From JAGVIE01 sp964520905 (GTDB lineage: Bacteria; Bacteroidota; Ignavibacteria; UBA10030; SZUA-254): DNA of 64,000 nucleotides. The notes under the pieces were generated by a model that worked only from the letters and a program-made list of their open reading frames with translations, was not told the DNA's origin and ran no database searches. Numbering within the stretch: the first letter of the stretch is position 1; the number at the start of each line of letters is the position of its first letter. The position numbers were made by a program, and so were the translations under genes. Positions 53,188-62,524 of the stretch are shown here, piece by piece. The stretch covers positions 6,645-70,644 of the forward strand of contig CAZFQL010000018.1 of assembly GCA_964520905.1 (NCBI GenBank), in the 5' to 3' direction.

Positions 53188-53904
53188 TTAAATAAGCCCT
53201 TTTTCGGCAAAACTCGTGAATTTGTCGATAGCGATAATAATGTGGTCATGCACCGGGATGCCGAGAATTTTACCTGCTTCAACGATTTGACGAGTAATCT
53301 GGATATCATCCGAACTCGGTTCCGGGTTACCGCTCGGATGGTTATGCATGAGAATGATGCTCGCCGCTGGTTCGTTGATTGCAGGATAAAATACTTCACG
53401 CGGGTGAACGAGCGAAGAATTTAAAATGCCGTCGGATATCTTCACGATGCGAAGAAAATGATTCGCGCTATTCAACAACAATACTTTAAAAACTTCCTGC
53501 TTCAAATCCCGAAATCCAGATTGGAAATATTTGAACACATCTTCCGGTGAATTGATATTAATAATTTCCGAATCTTTTTTCGATGATCTCCTTCCCAATT
53601 CAAACGCCGCGAGAAGTGTGATTGCCTTAGTATCACCCAATCCTTTATACTGTCTTAATTCCTGCACTGAACGCGTGCAAATCCTGTGTAGAGTTTCATA
53701 ATCTTTCAGAAGTGTATTCGCCAGATCGACCGCAGTTATTTTTCCGGCTCCGCTTCGGATGAGGATTGCTAATAATTCAGAATCGCTGAGAGATTGAACG
53801 CCGCGTGATAATAATTTTTCTCTCGGTCTTTCTTCCAGGGGCCACTCCGTTATTTTTAAATGATAGGATGACGGTTCACTTACTTTCTTGTTTGATTTAG
53901 ACAT
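53188..53904 (-). CDS. radC: RadC-family JAB-domain protein
   Basis: 238 residues. N-terminal helix-hairpin-helix part ('SLSDSELLAILIRSG') and the MPN/JAB domain with 'HNHPSGNPEPSSDD', the zinc-binding motif of this family. Once thought to act in DNA repair; the true function is unclear. GGAGGAG before the ATG. Ends the probable operon with the LpoA-like, TPR and ABC genes. Confidence 0.94.
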   Translation of the reverse strand: MSKSNKKVSEPSSYHLKITEWPLEERPREKLLSRGVQSLSDSELLAILIRSGAGKITAVDLANTLLKDYETLHRICTRSVQELRQYKGLGDTKAITLLAAFELGRRSSKKDSEIININSPEDVFKYFQSGFRDLKQEVFKVLLLNSANHFLRIVKISDGILNSSLVHPREVFYPAINEPAASIILMHNHPSGNPEPSSDDIQITRQIVEAGKILGIPVHDHIIIAIDKFTSFAEKGLI

Positions 53905-53921
53905 TTCTCCTCCCTTCTAAA

Positions 53922-55721
53922 TTAGTTCACAGATATTTCCGTAACTTTTCTAACTTCATTATTGATGAATTGCAAAACCTGAAGTTCTCCATTCACCCTG
54001 TTCCTCGAAAAAGATATTCTCGAACCTATACCGGGATAACTTTTTGTACTTCCCAATGCGCCGGTTAATTTAACACGCGTGATGGCGCCCCTATCGATCT
54101 GGTCAAGAAGCAATTTCATTAAATTGTATCCGCGTAATGTATATTTAGTCGGAGCTTTATTCATCTGCGCCGAGAATGATTTCACAAAATCCAAATATCG
54201 GGGATCATTCTTATCAAGATATGTGTCCGAAATGAACGACATCCTGTTTAAATACTGCTTATTCGACTCAAGCTGCTGCATGTCATACCATTCGTTACTT
54301 CCTAATATCTGTGTCTCGATATTAAAATATTTTATCTGTGATGCGAGAATACCTATATCCTCGGCATCCGAGATCGGTATGAACAATCCCTGTATAGCAT
54401 CTACCGGTATTTCAAGATTCTGAACGTTTGCTAGTATACCAGTCAAAGCCAAGCCCGCACTCCTGAGGTTATAAAATTGATCACTCAGGTCGCTTGCACC
54501 TTTAGTATAAAAATCTTTTACCACAATCCGTGCGCCTAGTCGTTCTGCCTCTCTGGAAAAACTTTCGGCAAGCGCTTTCCCGATTGGTTCGGTCGTTGAG
54601 AGAATAGCGAGCTTTTTAAATCCTAACTCTTTAACAGCATACCTTGCCATCGCCTTTCCGCGCGTTTGATAATCGGGAGACGCCTGGAATACGTGCGAAC
54701 TCAGAGCCGCAATTCCGTCTGCAGCTGCGGTCGGGGTTATCAGTGGAAGCCCGGCTCGCTCAGCTACCGGTGCACAAGCTTTGGCGATATTACTGAAAAG
54801 TGGACCAATTACCGCGACAACTTCTTTCATCCTTGCCAGATCTTTTAGCGCATCAACTGCTACATCCGACTCACGTTCTGTATCCCTGATTTCTAATGTT
54901 ACCGCCCCTGTAATCTGGTGTGTGATTCTATATTGATCCGTGGCGATTGTGATGCCATCTAAAATTTCTTCCGATATCGTTCTTATGGAATTAGGCGCGC
55001 TTGTCTTCATAAACGGAAGAAGAACTCCCACCTTCAAGTTTACGTTCGCCGAGATTTTCTCTTTAAGAATTCTTGCTCTCGATTCGTGCTTACTTTTCGG
55101 AACTCGATTTAACATCTCATCCAACAATGCACCGGCGCGGTTGGGAACACCGGACGCAATATAACGTTCTGCAATTTTCAAATTTAGTAAATCCTTTACC
55201 GGCTCAGTTTTCGATTTTTCCCTAAGTTCATGTAAGATGTTTTCATCAAGTCTTTCATCGGTAATCGACTCGAAGATAACCACCGCATTCGTTGAGAGGT
55301 TTCTGTTGGTTGTTGATTCAATGACATCGATCAGATGCCGGACTGCTTCCTCATCCTGTTGAAGCATCATATAATCGATCGCAAGTGTATAGTGTGCTTC
55401 ATCCCTATAATTTGAACCGGGAAATCTCTTTAGGAAATCGGCAAGGAGCATTGACGATTCCCGATATTTCTTAAGATTATGTAAGCTCTTTCCCGCCATG
55501 ATATAAGCGGCAGTCGTACGCTGGTGTGCCGGGTCGTGTTTGAGTAGAATTTCGAATGAGCCGAGCGCCGAAATAAAATCTCCCTTTTTGAATTGTTGGA
55601 TAGCTCCGGCAAATTTTTTTTCCGCTGATGCGCTGTACCCAAATGATTCTTGCGATAATCCCGACGTAACAATGCAAAACAATACTGCAATACTTGATAA
55701 TAATCTTTTCAGATGCTTCAT
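53922..55721 (-). CDS. LpoA-like protein: TPR part plus periplasmic ligand-binding domain
   Basis: 599 residues. Signal peptide 1-23, TPR-like helices (about 30-210, 'GDFISALGSFEILLKHDPAH'), then a type-1 periplasmic-binding fold (about 225-590: 'KVGVLLPFMKT', 'VAVIGPLFSNIAKACAPVAE', 'PLITPTAA'). The same architecture as penicillin-binding-protein activator LpoA and related exported proteins; it might instead be a ligand sensor. Sits between radC and a TPR gene in a likely operon. Confidence 0.83.
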   Translation of the reverse strand: MKHLKRLLSSIAVLFCIVTSGLSQESFGYSASAEKKFAGAIQQFKKGDFISALGSFEILLKHDPAHQRTTAAYIMAGKSLHNLKKYRESSMLLADFLKRFPGSNYRDEAHYTLAIDYMMLQQDEEAVRHLIDVIESTTNRNLSTNAVVIFESITDERLDENILHELREKSKTEPVKDLLNLKIAERYIASGVPNRAGALLDEMLNRVPKSKHESRARILKEKISANVNLKVGVLLPFMKTSAPNSIRTISEEILDGITIATDQYRITHQITGAVTLEIRDTERESDVAVDALKDLARMKEVVAVIGPLFSNIAKACAPVAERAGLPLITPTAAADGIAALSSHVFQASPDYQTRGKAMARYAVKELGFKKLAILSTTEPIGKALAESFSREAERLGARIVVKDFYTKGASDLSDQFYNLRSAGLALTGILANVQNLEIPVDAIQGLFIPISDAEDIGILASQIKYFNIETQILGSNEWYDMQQLESNKQYLNRMSFISDTYLDKNDPRYLDFVKSFSAQMNKAPTKYTLRGYNLMKLLLDQIDRGAITRVKLTGALGSTKSYPGIGSRISFSRNRVNGELQVLQFINNEVRKVTEISVN

Positions 55722-55745
55722 TTTAGGTAATGGATACTTAGGTTT

Positions 55746-56636
55746 TTACTTGATTACTTTTATTTTCGACCTTTGCAGTTTCCACTGCATTGATCGGGCT
55801 TGTTGATTCTTCGGATCGACATTGAGCGCTTTCTTAATATACTCGATGGCGCGTTCCATCTCGCCCTTCGCAGACAAAACCTGACTTAGATAGACCAATG
55901 TTTCAACCGATTGGGGCGATAGCTCGAGCGCTTTGCGGAGGTACGGCTCTGCTTCCGTGAAACGTTTCAGATGAATCAAACTTTCGCCGCACATCTGCCA
56001 GTTAGCCGCTTGTTCCGGGTCCATATCAACGGCAAGCACGAATTCTTTCTGTGCTTTTTTCCAATCGTCGATCTTTCCGTATGCAGAGCCGAGCAGATGA
56101 TGATTCACTGCACTGTACGGATTCTTTTCGATGCCCCGCTTCAAATAATCTATTGCCTCAGTGTAGGCTTGCCGTTTGAGAAGCAACTCGCCTAACGATT
56201 CGTTGATCTTAGGATATTGCGGATCGTATTTAAGCGTTAAGCGAAATTGTTCTTCCGCAAGCTTGAAATTATTTTTAAAGTAATAAGCAACGCCCATATT
56301 GAAATGAACTTGCGGCAGTTTCTTCCCTACAAGCTTCTTATAAAGTGTAAGCGCTTTCTCGTATTCTTCAATCCGCAGATGATAACCGCCTAAATGGTAG
56401 GTAACCTCGACGTTCTCCGGAAACAGCTCCTGCGCCTGACGAAGTATTGAAATGGAAGCATGCTCTTTACCCAATTCGGCATAAAGTGAAGCTAATTCGA
56501 AATATGGAAGAAGAAACGATGGTTCCGCAGCTACAAGCCGATTATAGACCTGCATTGCATGGAGACGCTTTCCCTCTTCCACAAGCGCTCGTGCATTATC
56601 TAATAACCGGGCAAGCTGGATTTCATTCAATTTCAT
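55746..56636 (-). CDS. Tetratricopeptide-repeat protein
   Basis: 296 residues, made almost entirely of about seven TPR units of 34 residues ('PSFLLPYFELASLYAELGKE', 'PQVHFNMGVAYYFKNNFKLA', 'SVETLVYLSQVLSAKGEMER'). No signal peptide, so a cytoplasmic scaffold is likely. Partners unknown. Lies 24 bases upstream of the LpoA-like gene. Confidence 0.87.
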   Translation of the reverse strand: MKLNEIQLARLLDNARALVEEGKRLHAMQVYNRLVAAEPSFLLPYFELASLYAELGKEHASISILRQAQELFPENVEVTYHLGGYHLRIEEYEKALTLYKKLVGKKLPQVHFNMGVAYYFKNNFKLAEEQFRLTLKYDPQYPKINESLGELLLKRQAYTEAIDYLKRGIEKNPYSAVNHHLLGSAYGKIDDWKKAQKEFVLAVDMDPEQAANWQMCGESLIHLKRFTEAEPYLRKALELSPQSVETLVYLSQVLSAKGEMERAIEYIKKALNVDPKNQQARSMQWKLQRSKIKVIK

Positions 56637-56674
56637 GACAGTGGAAACTTACAGAATTTTTTAACGAAATTCAA

Positions 56675-58360
56675 TCAATAATCTCTCCTCAACGCTCTCC
56701 TTCCTACCACGAGTGATATCGCACCGATGATGATAGATATAATGAAGAAAGCTAACACTGCATAATTCAAATTTGCCAAATCAAACGGAATCCCTTTGAG
56801 TATCAAACCAAAGTAGCCATTGAGCGGCAGGAAAACAATCGCCACCATAATCGTGAGATAGATAATGCTTATCAAGAACGTAACCGTTGCGCTCTGTGAC
56901 GATGCGACACGGATCGGGTTTTTCTCTTTGAAGTCGGAAAAATAACTGCCCGCGCCAAGATTCAACCCGACAAACGCAAATGCAACACTCACCATTATAA
57001 CAGATGCAGATTGAACCAGAACAGGGTATGCCCACAACGACCTGTGCGAAAATATTACAAGAATCTCGCTCATCAATAGTATAGGAATAAAGGCGATCAG
57101 GTATTTCAGCCAGAATATCTTGGTGCGCTTCACGGGTGCGCTCAGTACCGACCAGAAGTTTGTACCTTCGATGCTGATACCCGGGAATACGAACCTTAGC
57201 GCAATCGAGGCAATTAAGAACGCATTGAACAAAAGCAGCACCATATACGATACTGTTTGTAGGAACGGCAGGTTCTGCTTGAGGTTTATGTTGGCAACAC
57301 TCACGACGAACGTTATCACTAAAATCGTGATAATGCCGAGATGAATCCACTGGCTCGGCTCGCGTACGAACTGCCAGACTTCCTTTTTAATAAGCACACT
57401 CGTCTGAATTTCAAGCTTAGAAGGTTTGCTGAACGAAAACATCCTCAAGATTGGGAAACGCGACTCCCCTCCTGTTCTGAAGTTCAACGATGCCAGCCAG
57501 CTTGTGTAAAATAATTTCTTCCCGATCCATACCATCATCCCGAATATTAATATTGTCGCGAGAACAAGCAGGATCGTATATGAGAGAGCGAAGGAAGAAT
57601 CTCCACGCATCGTCCAGTACAGCGATTCGGCTATCCAGTAATTTGGGAAATACTTAGTGACAGGAGGGTCGAGATAACCGAAATACTGATCGAGATATGG
57701 AAAATGCTGCCATACCTGATTTACGAGGCGAAGCGGGTTCGTCATCGAAAAATATAAAAAGAGCGACTCAAGGTACAGGATTGCAAGGATGGCTATCATC
57801 TTACGGACGCCTATCTTATGAGCGAATCTCATCAACAATAAAAGAATCATAACAGCGATGCATCCGGCTATCAGCATGAACGGGATAAGCATGAAGACCA
57901 TCGTGTTGAAATAAAATATCCACGGCATATGGAAATGAGAACCGTAACCCAATAGCACTGCAAGTGCGATTAAGAAGAAAGCTGTTGAACTATAAAAGAA
58001 GTTGTCGAAGAATTTTATGATAAAGAGATTTGTATGCGATACTGGCTTGGTCAGATAATACGACATCTCTTGAGAGCGGTAAAATGTCGCATACGAAACG
58101 ATGATGTTGCCAACATTGATCGAGAGAAAGTAAACGAACAACAGCATCGATAAAAGCCGATGAAACAAGAATAAACCGATGTGAACGGAATCGAGCAGGT
58201 AATCGGTAGCAACACGAGTAGAATAGTAAGCGCCTATAACAAACCCGCCGAATACGATCAGCGAGGCAGTATGTTTAACATAATCCCGCATCCTCCACCC
58301 TGCGGAAAACTTTAGAGATATCCTGAGCTTGAAGAGCGCAATATGAAAGATAGAACTCAT
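56675..58360 (-). CDS. ABC transporter permease (ABC-2 type exporter)
   Basis: 561 residues with about ten to twelve membrane segments in two halves and a large cytoplasmic loop near the middle ('TGGESRFPILRMFSFSKPSK'). Layout of the large ABC-2-type exporter permeases. The start overlaps the ATPase gene stop by four bases, so the pair is coupled. The substrate is unknown. Confidence 0.8.
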   Translation of the reverse strand: MSSIFHIALFKLRISLKFSAGWRMRDYVKHTASLIVFGGFVIGAYYSTRVATDYLLDSVHIGLFLFHRLLSMLLFVYFLSINVGNIIVSYATFYRSQEMSYYLTKPVSHTNLFIIKFFDNFFYSSTAFFLIALAVLLGYGSHFHMPWIFYFNTMVFMLIPFMLIAGCIAVMILLLLMRFAHKIGVRKMIAILAILYLESLFLYFSMTNPLRLVNQVWQHFPYLDQYFGYLDPPVTKYFPNYWIAESLYWTMRGDSSFALSYTILLVLATILIFGMMVWIGKKLFYTSWLASLNFRTGGESRFPILRMFSFSKPSKLEIQTSVLIKKEVWQFVREPSQWIHLGIITILVITFVVSVANINLKQNLPFLQTVSYMVLLLFNAFLIASIALRFVFPGISIEGTNFWSVLSAPVKRTKIFWLKYLIAFIPILLMSEILVIFSHRSLWAYPVLVQSASVIMVSVAFAFVGLNLGAGSYFSDFKEKNPIRVASSQSATVTFLISIIYLTIMVAIVFLPLNGYFGLILKGIPFDLANLNYAVLAFFIISIIIGAISLVVGRRALRRDY

Positions 58361-59076
58361 TTTGTTAATTCTAAAAAGAGAGATTCAAACTTGCCGTCGT
58401 ATTTATCTTTCATAATGTGTAAAGCATCGGGTGTATTTTCAAAGATGAGCCGGCCCTCTTTAATAATTCCGATTCGGTTGCATAACTCTTCAGCAACAGG
58501 CAAGCTGTGGGTCGACATGAAAATCGCGACGCCTTCTTTCGATTTCTTCTTCAATGTTTCTTTTACGATGTGAGCGCTTCGCGGGTCAAGCCCGACCATC
58601 GGTTCATCGATGATGAGAACTTTCGGATCATGCAGAAGTGCAGATGCAATCACAATCCGCTGGCGCATTCCCTGTGAATAGTTTTCAGTTCGTTGATCAA
58701 TCCACGATCCAATCTCAAATAAATCGGCAATCTCTTTGATTCGTTCCGTTGTTTCAGCATGATTCATTTTGTACAATCCGGCGCTGAAGTATAGGAATTC
58801 CCTGCCGGTCAGTTTTTCATAGAGGAACGGCTGGTCAGGGATGTAACCTGTTGCCATCTTTGCTTCAGTCGGCTCATTCTGGATATCAAATCCATTTATT
58901 CTAATTGTCCCGGAAGTAGGCGCGAACAAACCAACCATCATTTTGATAGTAGTAGTTTTACCCGCACCATTTGGTCCAAGAAAGCCGTAGAATTCACCGG
59001 CTTTGATCTCGATCGTGAGATCATCGACGGCAGTAAAACTGCCAAATTTTTTTATAATATGTTCAAGTCTGATCAT
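58357..59076 (-). CDS. ABC transporter ATP-binding protein
   Basis: 239 residues. Walker A 'GPNGAGKTTTIKMM' (about 35-48), signature 'YSQGMRQR', Walker B 'VLIIDEPMVGLD', and H-loop 'STHSLPVAEE'. The form is that of ABC-2 exporters. Powers the adjacent permease. First gene of the series running down to radC. Confidence 0.94.
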   Translation of the reverse strand: MIRLEHIIKKFGSFTAVDDLTIEIKAGEFYGFLGPNGAGKTTTIKMMVGLFAPTSGTIRINGFDIQNEPTEAKMATGYIPDQPFLYEKLTGREFLYFSAGLYKMNHAETTERIKEIADLFEIGSWIDQRTENYSQGMRQRIVIASALLHDPKVLIIDEPMVGLDPRSAHIVKETLKKKSKEGVAIFMSTHSLPVAEELCNRIGIIKEGRLIFENTPDALHIMKDKYDGKFESLFLELTK

Positions 59077-59376
59077 TTCTTCTTATAGTTATGCTTTATA
59101 AATGTTTAAAATATTTCTGAAAGAAGCAAGAACCGGATAAGAACACGTAAACGTAACCTTAGCTATTATTTGACGTAGTAGTAATCAACTTATGTGTCCT
59201 CATATCGTGTCCATAGCAACTGAAAGTATTGTTATTGATGATGATAAATCTTATTGCCGGTTCAGTTCATTATCAGGCATTTGTATAAGAGATTTATTGA
59301 CAGCATCTTATATTTTAATTATCTTAATGATTACAAAACTCAAAACGAATTAATTACTAAAGAAATGGAGGGTCAT

Positions 59377-60669
59377 ATGCGACCGTATTTCCTACGATAT
59401 TTTGCTTCAACCTTAATCGTAATCTTTTTATTACCATATCTGAGCATTTCCCAGAATAATACCGTTACACACCAAAGATCGGTTCAGATGTTGCTGAGTT
59501 CTTTATCGGTATCCGATTACGGTAAGCTGAATACTATTCCGCGCGTAATTGATAATAAACGGTTGGTCTCACGAATGACATCGCCAAACGGATGGGTTAT
59601 CACTGAATTTATAAGCTATCAATGGAGCGGTAGTGTATGGGAACACTTTAATCGTGAAGTCAATACATACAACGCGAACGGTAACTGCACGGAGCGGTTA
59701 TTTCAGGACTGGACAGGTAGTGCATGGGTCGATGTATCGAGGGACAGCAACGTTCTTGATATCAATGGAAAAATCTCGATAACGTATACCCAGAATTGGA
59801 GCGGATCTGCATGGGTAGATTCTTCGAAACTTACATACACCTACGATGCCAACGGCTACAATACAGAAATATTAGATCAACGATGGATAGGCAGCAGCTG
59901 GGAAGATTACTCGAAGCAGACAAATACAATAGATGCAAATGGTCAGGCAACTGAGAGGTTGTATCAGAATTGGACCGGAGTTACATGGCTGAATGATACC
60001 AGAGAACTCCTGACATATAATTTTTTCGGAAGTATAACGGAATTCATATATCAAACATGGGCAACAACCGACTGGGGCAACGAATTTAGAAACACAAATA
60101 TCTACAATATTGTAAATTTCCTGATGGAATCGTACTTTCAGATATGGGATGGAAGTAATTGGGCAGATCTATCATCATCCTATTATTTTTATAACGACAA
60201 TGAACAAATATCGGAAATATTAACTAAACGCTGGAATGGATTCGCATGGGCGAATTCTAATCTTTCAACTTACACATACGATACAAACGGAAATCCCATT
60301 GAAATTGTTTATCAGAATTATTTCGCTGCTGCATGGGTAAATTCTTTCAGAATGGTTTATACATGGCAAGAATACTCGACCGGTGTTAATGAGAATGATT
60401 ACGTCGCCAATTATCTTCTCTCCGATAATTATCCTAACCCATTCAACCCCACGACTAAGATAAATTATACAATCTCGAAGCAGGGATTGGTCGTATTGAA
60501 GATATACGATCTTCTCGGACGCGATGTAGCAACACTGGTGAACGAGTATATGCCAGCCGGGCATTATACAACACAATGGAATGCAGAGGGTTTCGTAAAC
60601 GGAATTTATTTTTATCGGTTAAGCGCCGGTGATTATTCAGCAACCGGGAAAATGGTATTAATGAAATAA
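59377..60669 (+). CDS. T9SS-secreted protein with repeated W-x-G/YDANG motifs
   Basis: 430 residues from the ATG at 59377 (GGAGG upstream, then a signal peptide); the frame is open 41 codons further but lacks those. Residues about 85-340 hold seven or so repeats of about 36 residues, each like 'W.GS.W ... T.TYDANG..TE..YQ', e.g. 'NWSGSAWVDSSKLTYTYDAN'. A T9SS sorting domain ('NYPNPFNPTTKINY' to 'GKMVLMK') ends the protein. Surface-exposed, binding role unknown. A terminator follows. Confidence 0.85.
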   Translation: MRPYFLRYFASTLIVIFLLPYLSISQNNTVTHQRSVQMLLSSLSVSDYGKLNTIPRVIDNKRLVSRMTSPNGWVITEFISYQWSGSVWEHFNREVNTYNANGNCTERLFQDWTGSAWVDVSRDSNVLDINGKISITYTQNWSGSAWVDSSKLTYTYDANGYNTEILDQRWIGSSWEDYSKQTNTIDANGQATERLYQNWTGVTWLNDTRELLTYNFFGSITEFIYQTWATTDWGNEFRNTNIYNIVNFLMESYFQIWDGSNWADLSSSYYFYNDNEQISEILTKRWNGFAWANSNLSTYTYDTNGNPIEIVYQNYFAAAWVNSFRMVYTWQEYSTGVNENDYVANYLLSDNYPNPFNPTTKINYTISKQGLVVLKIYDLLGRDVATLVNEYMPAGHYTTQWNAEGFVNGIYFYRLSAGDYSATGKMVLMK

Positions 60670-60701
60670 CAATCAGATTTCTTGAAGATCACCAAGCATA
60701 C

Positions 60702-60740
60702 AAGCCCCCTGCAGAATTTGTAGGGGGCTTAATCTTATCT
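60702..60740 (+). terminator. Terminator after the repeat-rich T9SS protein
   Basis: AAGCCCCCT (60702-60710) pairs with AGGGGGCTT (60722-60730); a T-rich tail follows. Confidence 0.85.
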
Positions 60741-60845
60741 TAACCTGCCGGTATTTAATTTCACTGCTGAATGATTTCTCTGGAAGTGTAGTTGTAATAA
60801 CATTTATATTATGATATCGCTAACATTCACAATCGTGATTATATT

Positions 60846-60874
60846 TTGCAAGATCGTTTAAAGTTTTGTATATT
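60846..60874 (+). promoter_or_regulatory. Sigma-70-type promoter for tRNA-Leu
   Basis: TTGCAA (60846-60851) and TATATT (60869-60874) with an exact 17-base spacer, 39 bases before the tRNA. Fits a housekeeping promoter. Confidence 0.6.
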
Positions 60875-60913
60875 ATTTGCCACTGAGTCCTTTCCTTATG
60901 ATAGATACAAAAT

Positions 60914-60987
60914 GCTGAAGTGGCGGAACTGGCAGACGCGCTGGACTCAAAATCCAGTCCGGCTTACCCCGGGTGTGGGTTCAACGA
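60914..60987 (+). tRNA. tRNA-Leu(CAA), cut off in the T-loop
   Basis: Acceptor 5' strand GCTGAAG (60914-60920), D-arm, anticodon stem CTGGA/TCCAG with loop CTCAAAA (anticodon CAA), and the long variable arm CCGG/CCGG typical of tRNA-Leu are all normal. The T-arm begins GTGGGTTCAA but the expected CCCAC and the acceptor 3' strand CTTCAGC do not follow; instead GAACCAAAATAACA continues. So the last 25 or so bases are missing, and the integrase gene lies 90 bases on. Probably not functional as it stands. Confidence 0.75.
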
Positions 60988-61077
60988 ACCAAAATAACAA
61001 GTTTTTCTTTCCAAACCTCTCCCCTGCAATAAATTTGCAATAAGCAGCCCTCGAATTTTCACGAAAGTGAGGTTGCA

Positions 61078-62085
61078 ATGTTCCTTCATAAACGTTCCAA
61101 CGGTTTCTACTACGTACATTTTAGAAACGAGCTTAGTAAATGGCAGAGCGTTTCAACAAAGACAAAAGTAAAAACAGAGGCTAACAGCTTTTTCTCAGAC
61201 CTGAAGCGAAATCTCCAACACAAAAAAATTCCAATACCCCTCTTAGAATTCATCGACCAGTATCTCTCCTACTCTAAGATTAACCATTCTCCCCAATCTA
61301 CGGATAGACTTACCTATGTTGTAAAGCATTTTAAATCATTTATTGGAGATGTTCTTTTGGATAAGATTACTGTACAGAACATCGAGGCATACAAAGCTCA
61401 TAGGCTGAATTCTGTTACCCCAGTGACCGTAAATATCGAGCTAAGAACATTAAAAGCTTTATTCAGTCGTGGAGTAAAATGGGGAATTCTTGAATGCAAT
61501 CCCTTTGATAATATTGAAATGGTAAGATTACCCGAACAAGCTCCCTCGTATCTCTCCCCTTCTGATGCTAAAGTCCTTCTTGGCTCAATATCGACACGAT
61601 GGCTCAGGGATATAATTCTTTTTGCGCTCAATACCGGAATGAGAAGAGGTGAAATGATTAATTTGAGATGGCAGGATGTAGATTTCAATCTTTCTGTTGT
61701 TCATATACGAAATACTGATACGTTCAGCACTAAAAGCAGAACAGAGCGAACCATTCCTCTGAATTCTCAAGCTCTCAACATCTTGAAGGAAATGAGTAAG
61801 CAGACTGAGTATGTTTTTACAAATAGTAAGGGTAGAAAACTTATAGGCAAGTATGTTTCCGAATGTTTTCGTGAAGCCATTCACGATGCAGGTTTGAACC
61901 CAAAGCTCCACTTCCACAGCTTACGGCATACGTTTGCTTCATGGTTAGTGCAAGATGGTGTGAGTTTGTACGAGGTACAGAAGCTGTTAGGACATTCAAA
62001 TATATCGGTTACTCAGGTGTATTCTCATTTACAGCCGGAGACCTTGCACGCTACGGTGAATAAGATTTCATTACAACTGAATTAA
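61078..62085 (+). CDS. Tyrosine recombinase / integrase
   Basis: 335 residues. An N-terminal Arm-like DNA-binding part, a SAM-like core-binding domain (about 55-150), and the catalytic domain (about 160-335) with all catalytic residues: Arg189 ('TGMRRGE'), Lys219, His280 and Arg283 ('HSLRH'), His306 ('LLGHSN') and the nucleophile Tyr315 ('QVYSH'). GAGG before the ATG. Its position right after the interrupted tRNA gene is typical of integrases that target tRNA genes. Confidence 0.95.
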   Translation: MFLHKRSNGFYYVHFRNELSKWQSVSTKTKVKTEANSFFSDLKRNLQHKKIPIPLLEFIDQYLSYSKINHSPQSTDRLTYVVKHFKSFIGDVLLDKITVQNIEAYKAHRLNSVTPVTVNIELRTLKALFSRGVKWGILECNPFDNIEMVRLPEQAPSYLSPSDAKVLLGSISTRWLRDIILFALNTGMRRGEMINLRWQDVDFNLSVVHIRNTDTFSTKSRTERTIPLNSQALNILKEMSKQTEYVFTNSKGRKLIGKYVSECFREAIHDAGLNPKLHFHSLRHTFASWLVQDGVSLYEVQKLLGHSNISVTQVYSHLQPETLHATVNKISLQLN

Positions 62086-62095
62086 AAGGTACTCC

Positions 62096-62122
62096 CCCAC
62101 TCCAGTTTATTTCGGGAGTGGG
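62096..62122 (+). terminator. Hairpin after the integrase gene
   Basis: CCCACTCC (62096-62103) pairs with GGAGTGGG (62115-62122), ten bases after the stop. No T-run follows, so it may be a protein-binding or weak terminator site; it also contains one of the C-rich repeats described nearby. Confidence 0.5.
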
Positions 62123-62174
62123 TTGAAATAGGTAGTACATGGAAATTTTTTCAATATTTGACTTTCATCTTGGT

Positions 62175-62209
62175 GTGGGGGGTATCCCTTATCCCGATAG
62201 TGGGGGGTA
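62175..62209. repeat. Direct repeats GTGGGGGGTA
   Basis: GTGGGGGGTA occurs at 62175-62184 and again at 62200-62209, 25 bases apart. The inverse form TACTCCCCCAC is at 62090-62100 and a related ACTCC/GGAGT pair near 62284-62300. Multiple copies of one G-run motif in 220 bases suggest binding sites, e.g. arm sites of the integrase or sites for an element regulator. The 439-base gap 62086-62524 is otherwise without a clear gene; one 30-codon frame at 62227 has an acceptable ribosome site but nothing else. Confidence 0.5.
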
Positions 62210-62428
62210 CTTCTTGAAGGTAGAAATGTCTAAGAAAAAAGAATGCTTTTCAGGTTTTCTATACCAAAATAATGATAGGGGCATACTCCAAAGTGGGAGT
62301 CACGTTTCCTCTGCATGATGGTAGAAAGAGATAGTTGAATATAAAGAGCTTTCTTCTTACATTGACAGCAACTTGCTGAGATGAATTATGATTTTAGGGA
62401 ATAATCCATTATTTATATGGATAATTAG

Positions 62429-62472
62429 ACCCGTAGGTGAAAGCCCTCAGCAAGCCGACCTACGGGTTTTTC
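62429..62472 (+). terminator. Terminator before the SNF2-type gene
   Basis: ACCCGTAGGT (62429-62438) pairs with ACCTACGGGT (62458-62467), followed by TTTTTCATTTT. It insulates the next gene from upstream transcription. Confidence 0.85.
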
Positions 62473-62524
62473 ATTTTATCTGGTTGGAAAACAAAGAAGA
62501 ATCGCAAACTTAAAAGTATTTAGC

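Noticed and set aside
59254..59376. Longer start for the repeat-rich T9SS protein
   Set aside because: The extension lacks a ribosome site and would hide the signal peptide; the ATG at 59377 has GGAGG.
62227..62319. 30-codon frame with GAAGG upstream in the element gap
   Set aside because: Too short and unrecognised; overlaps the inverted repeat; not enough support to call a gene.
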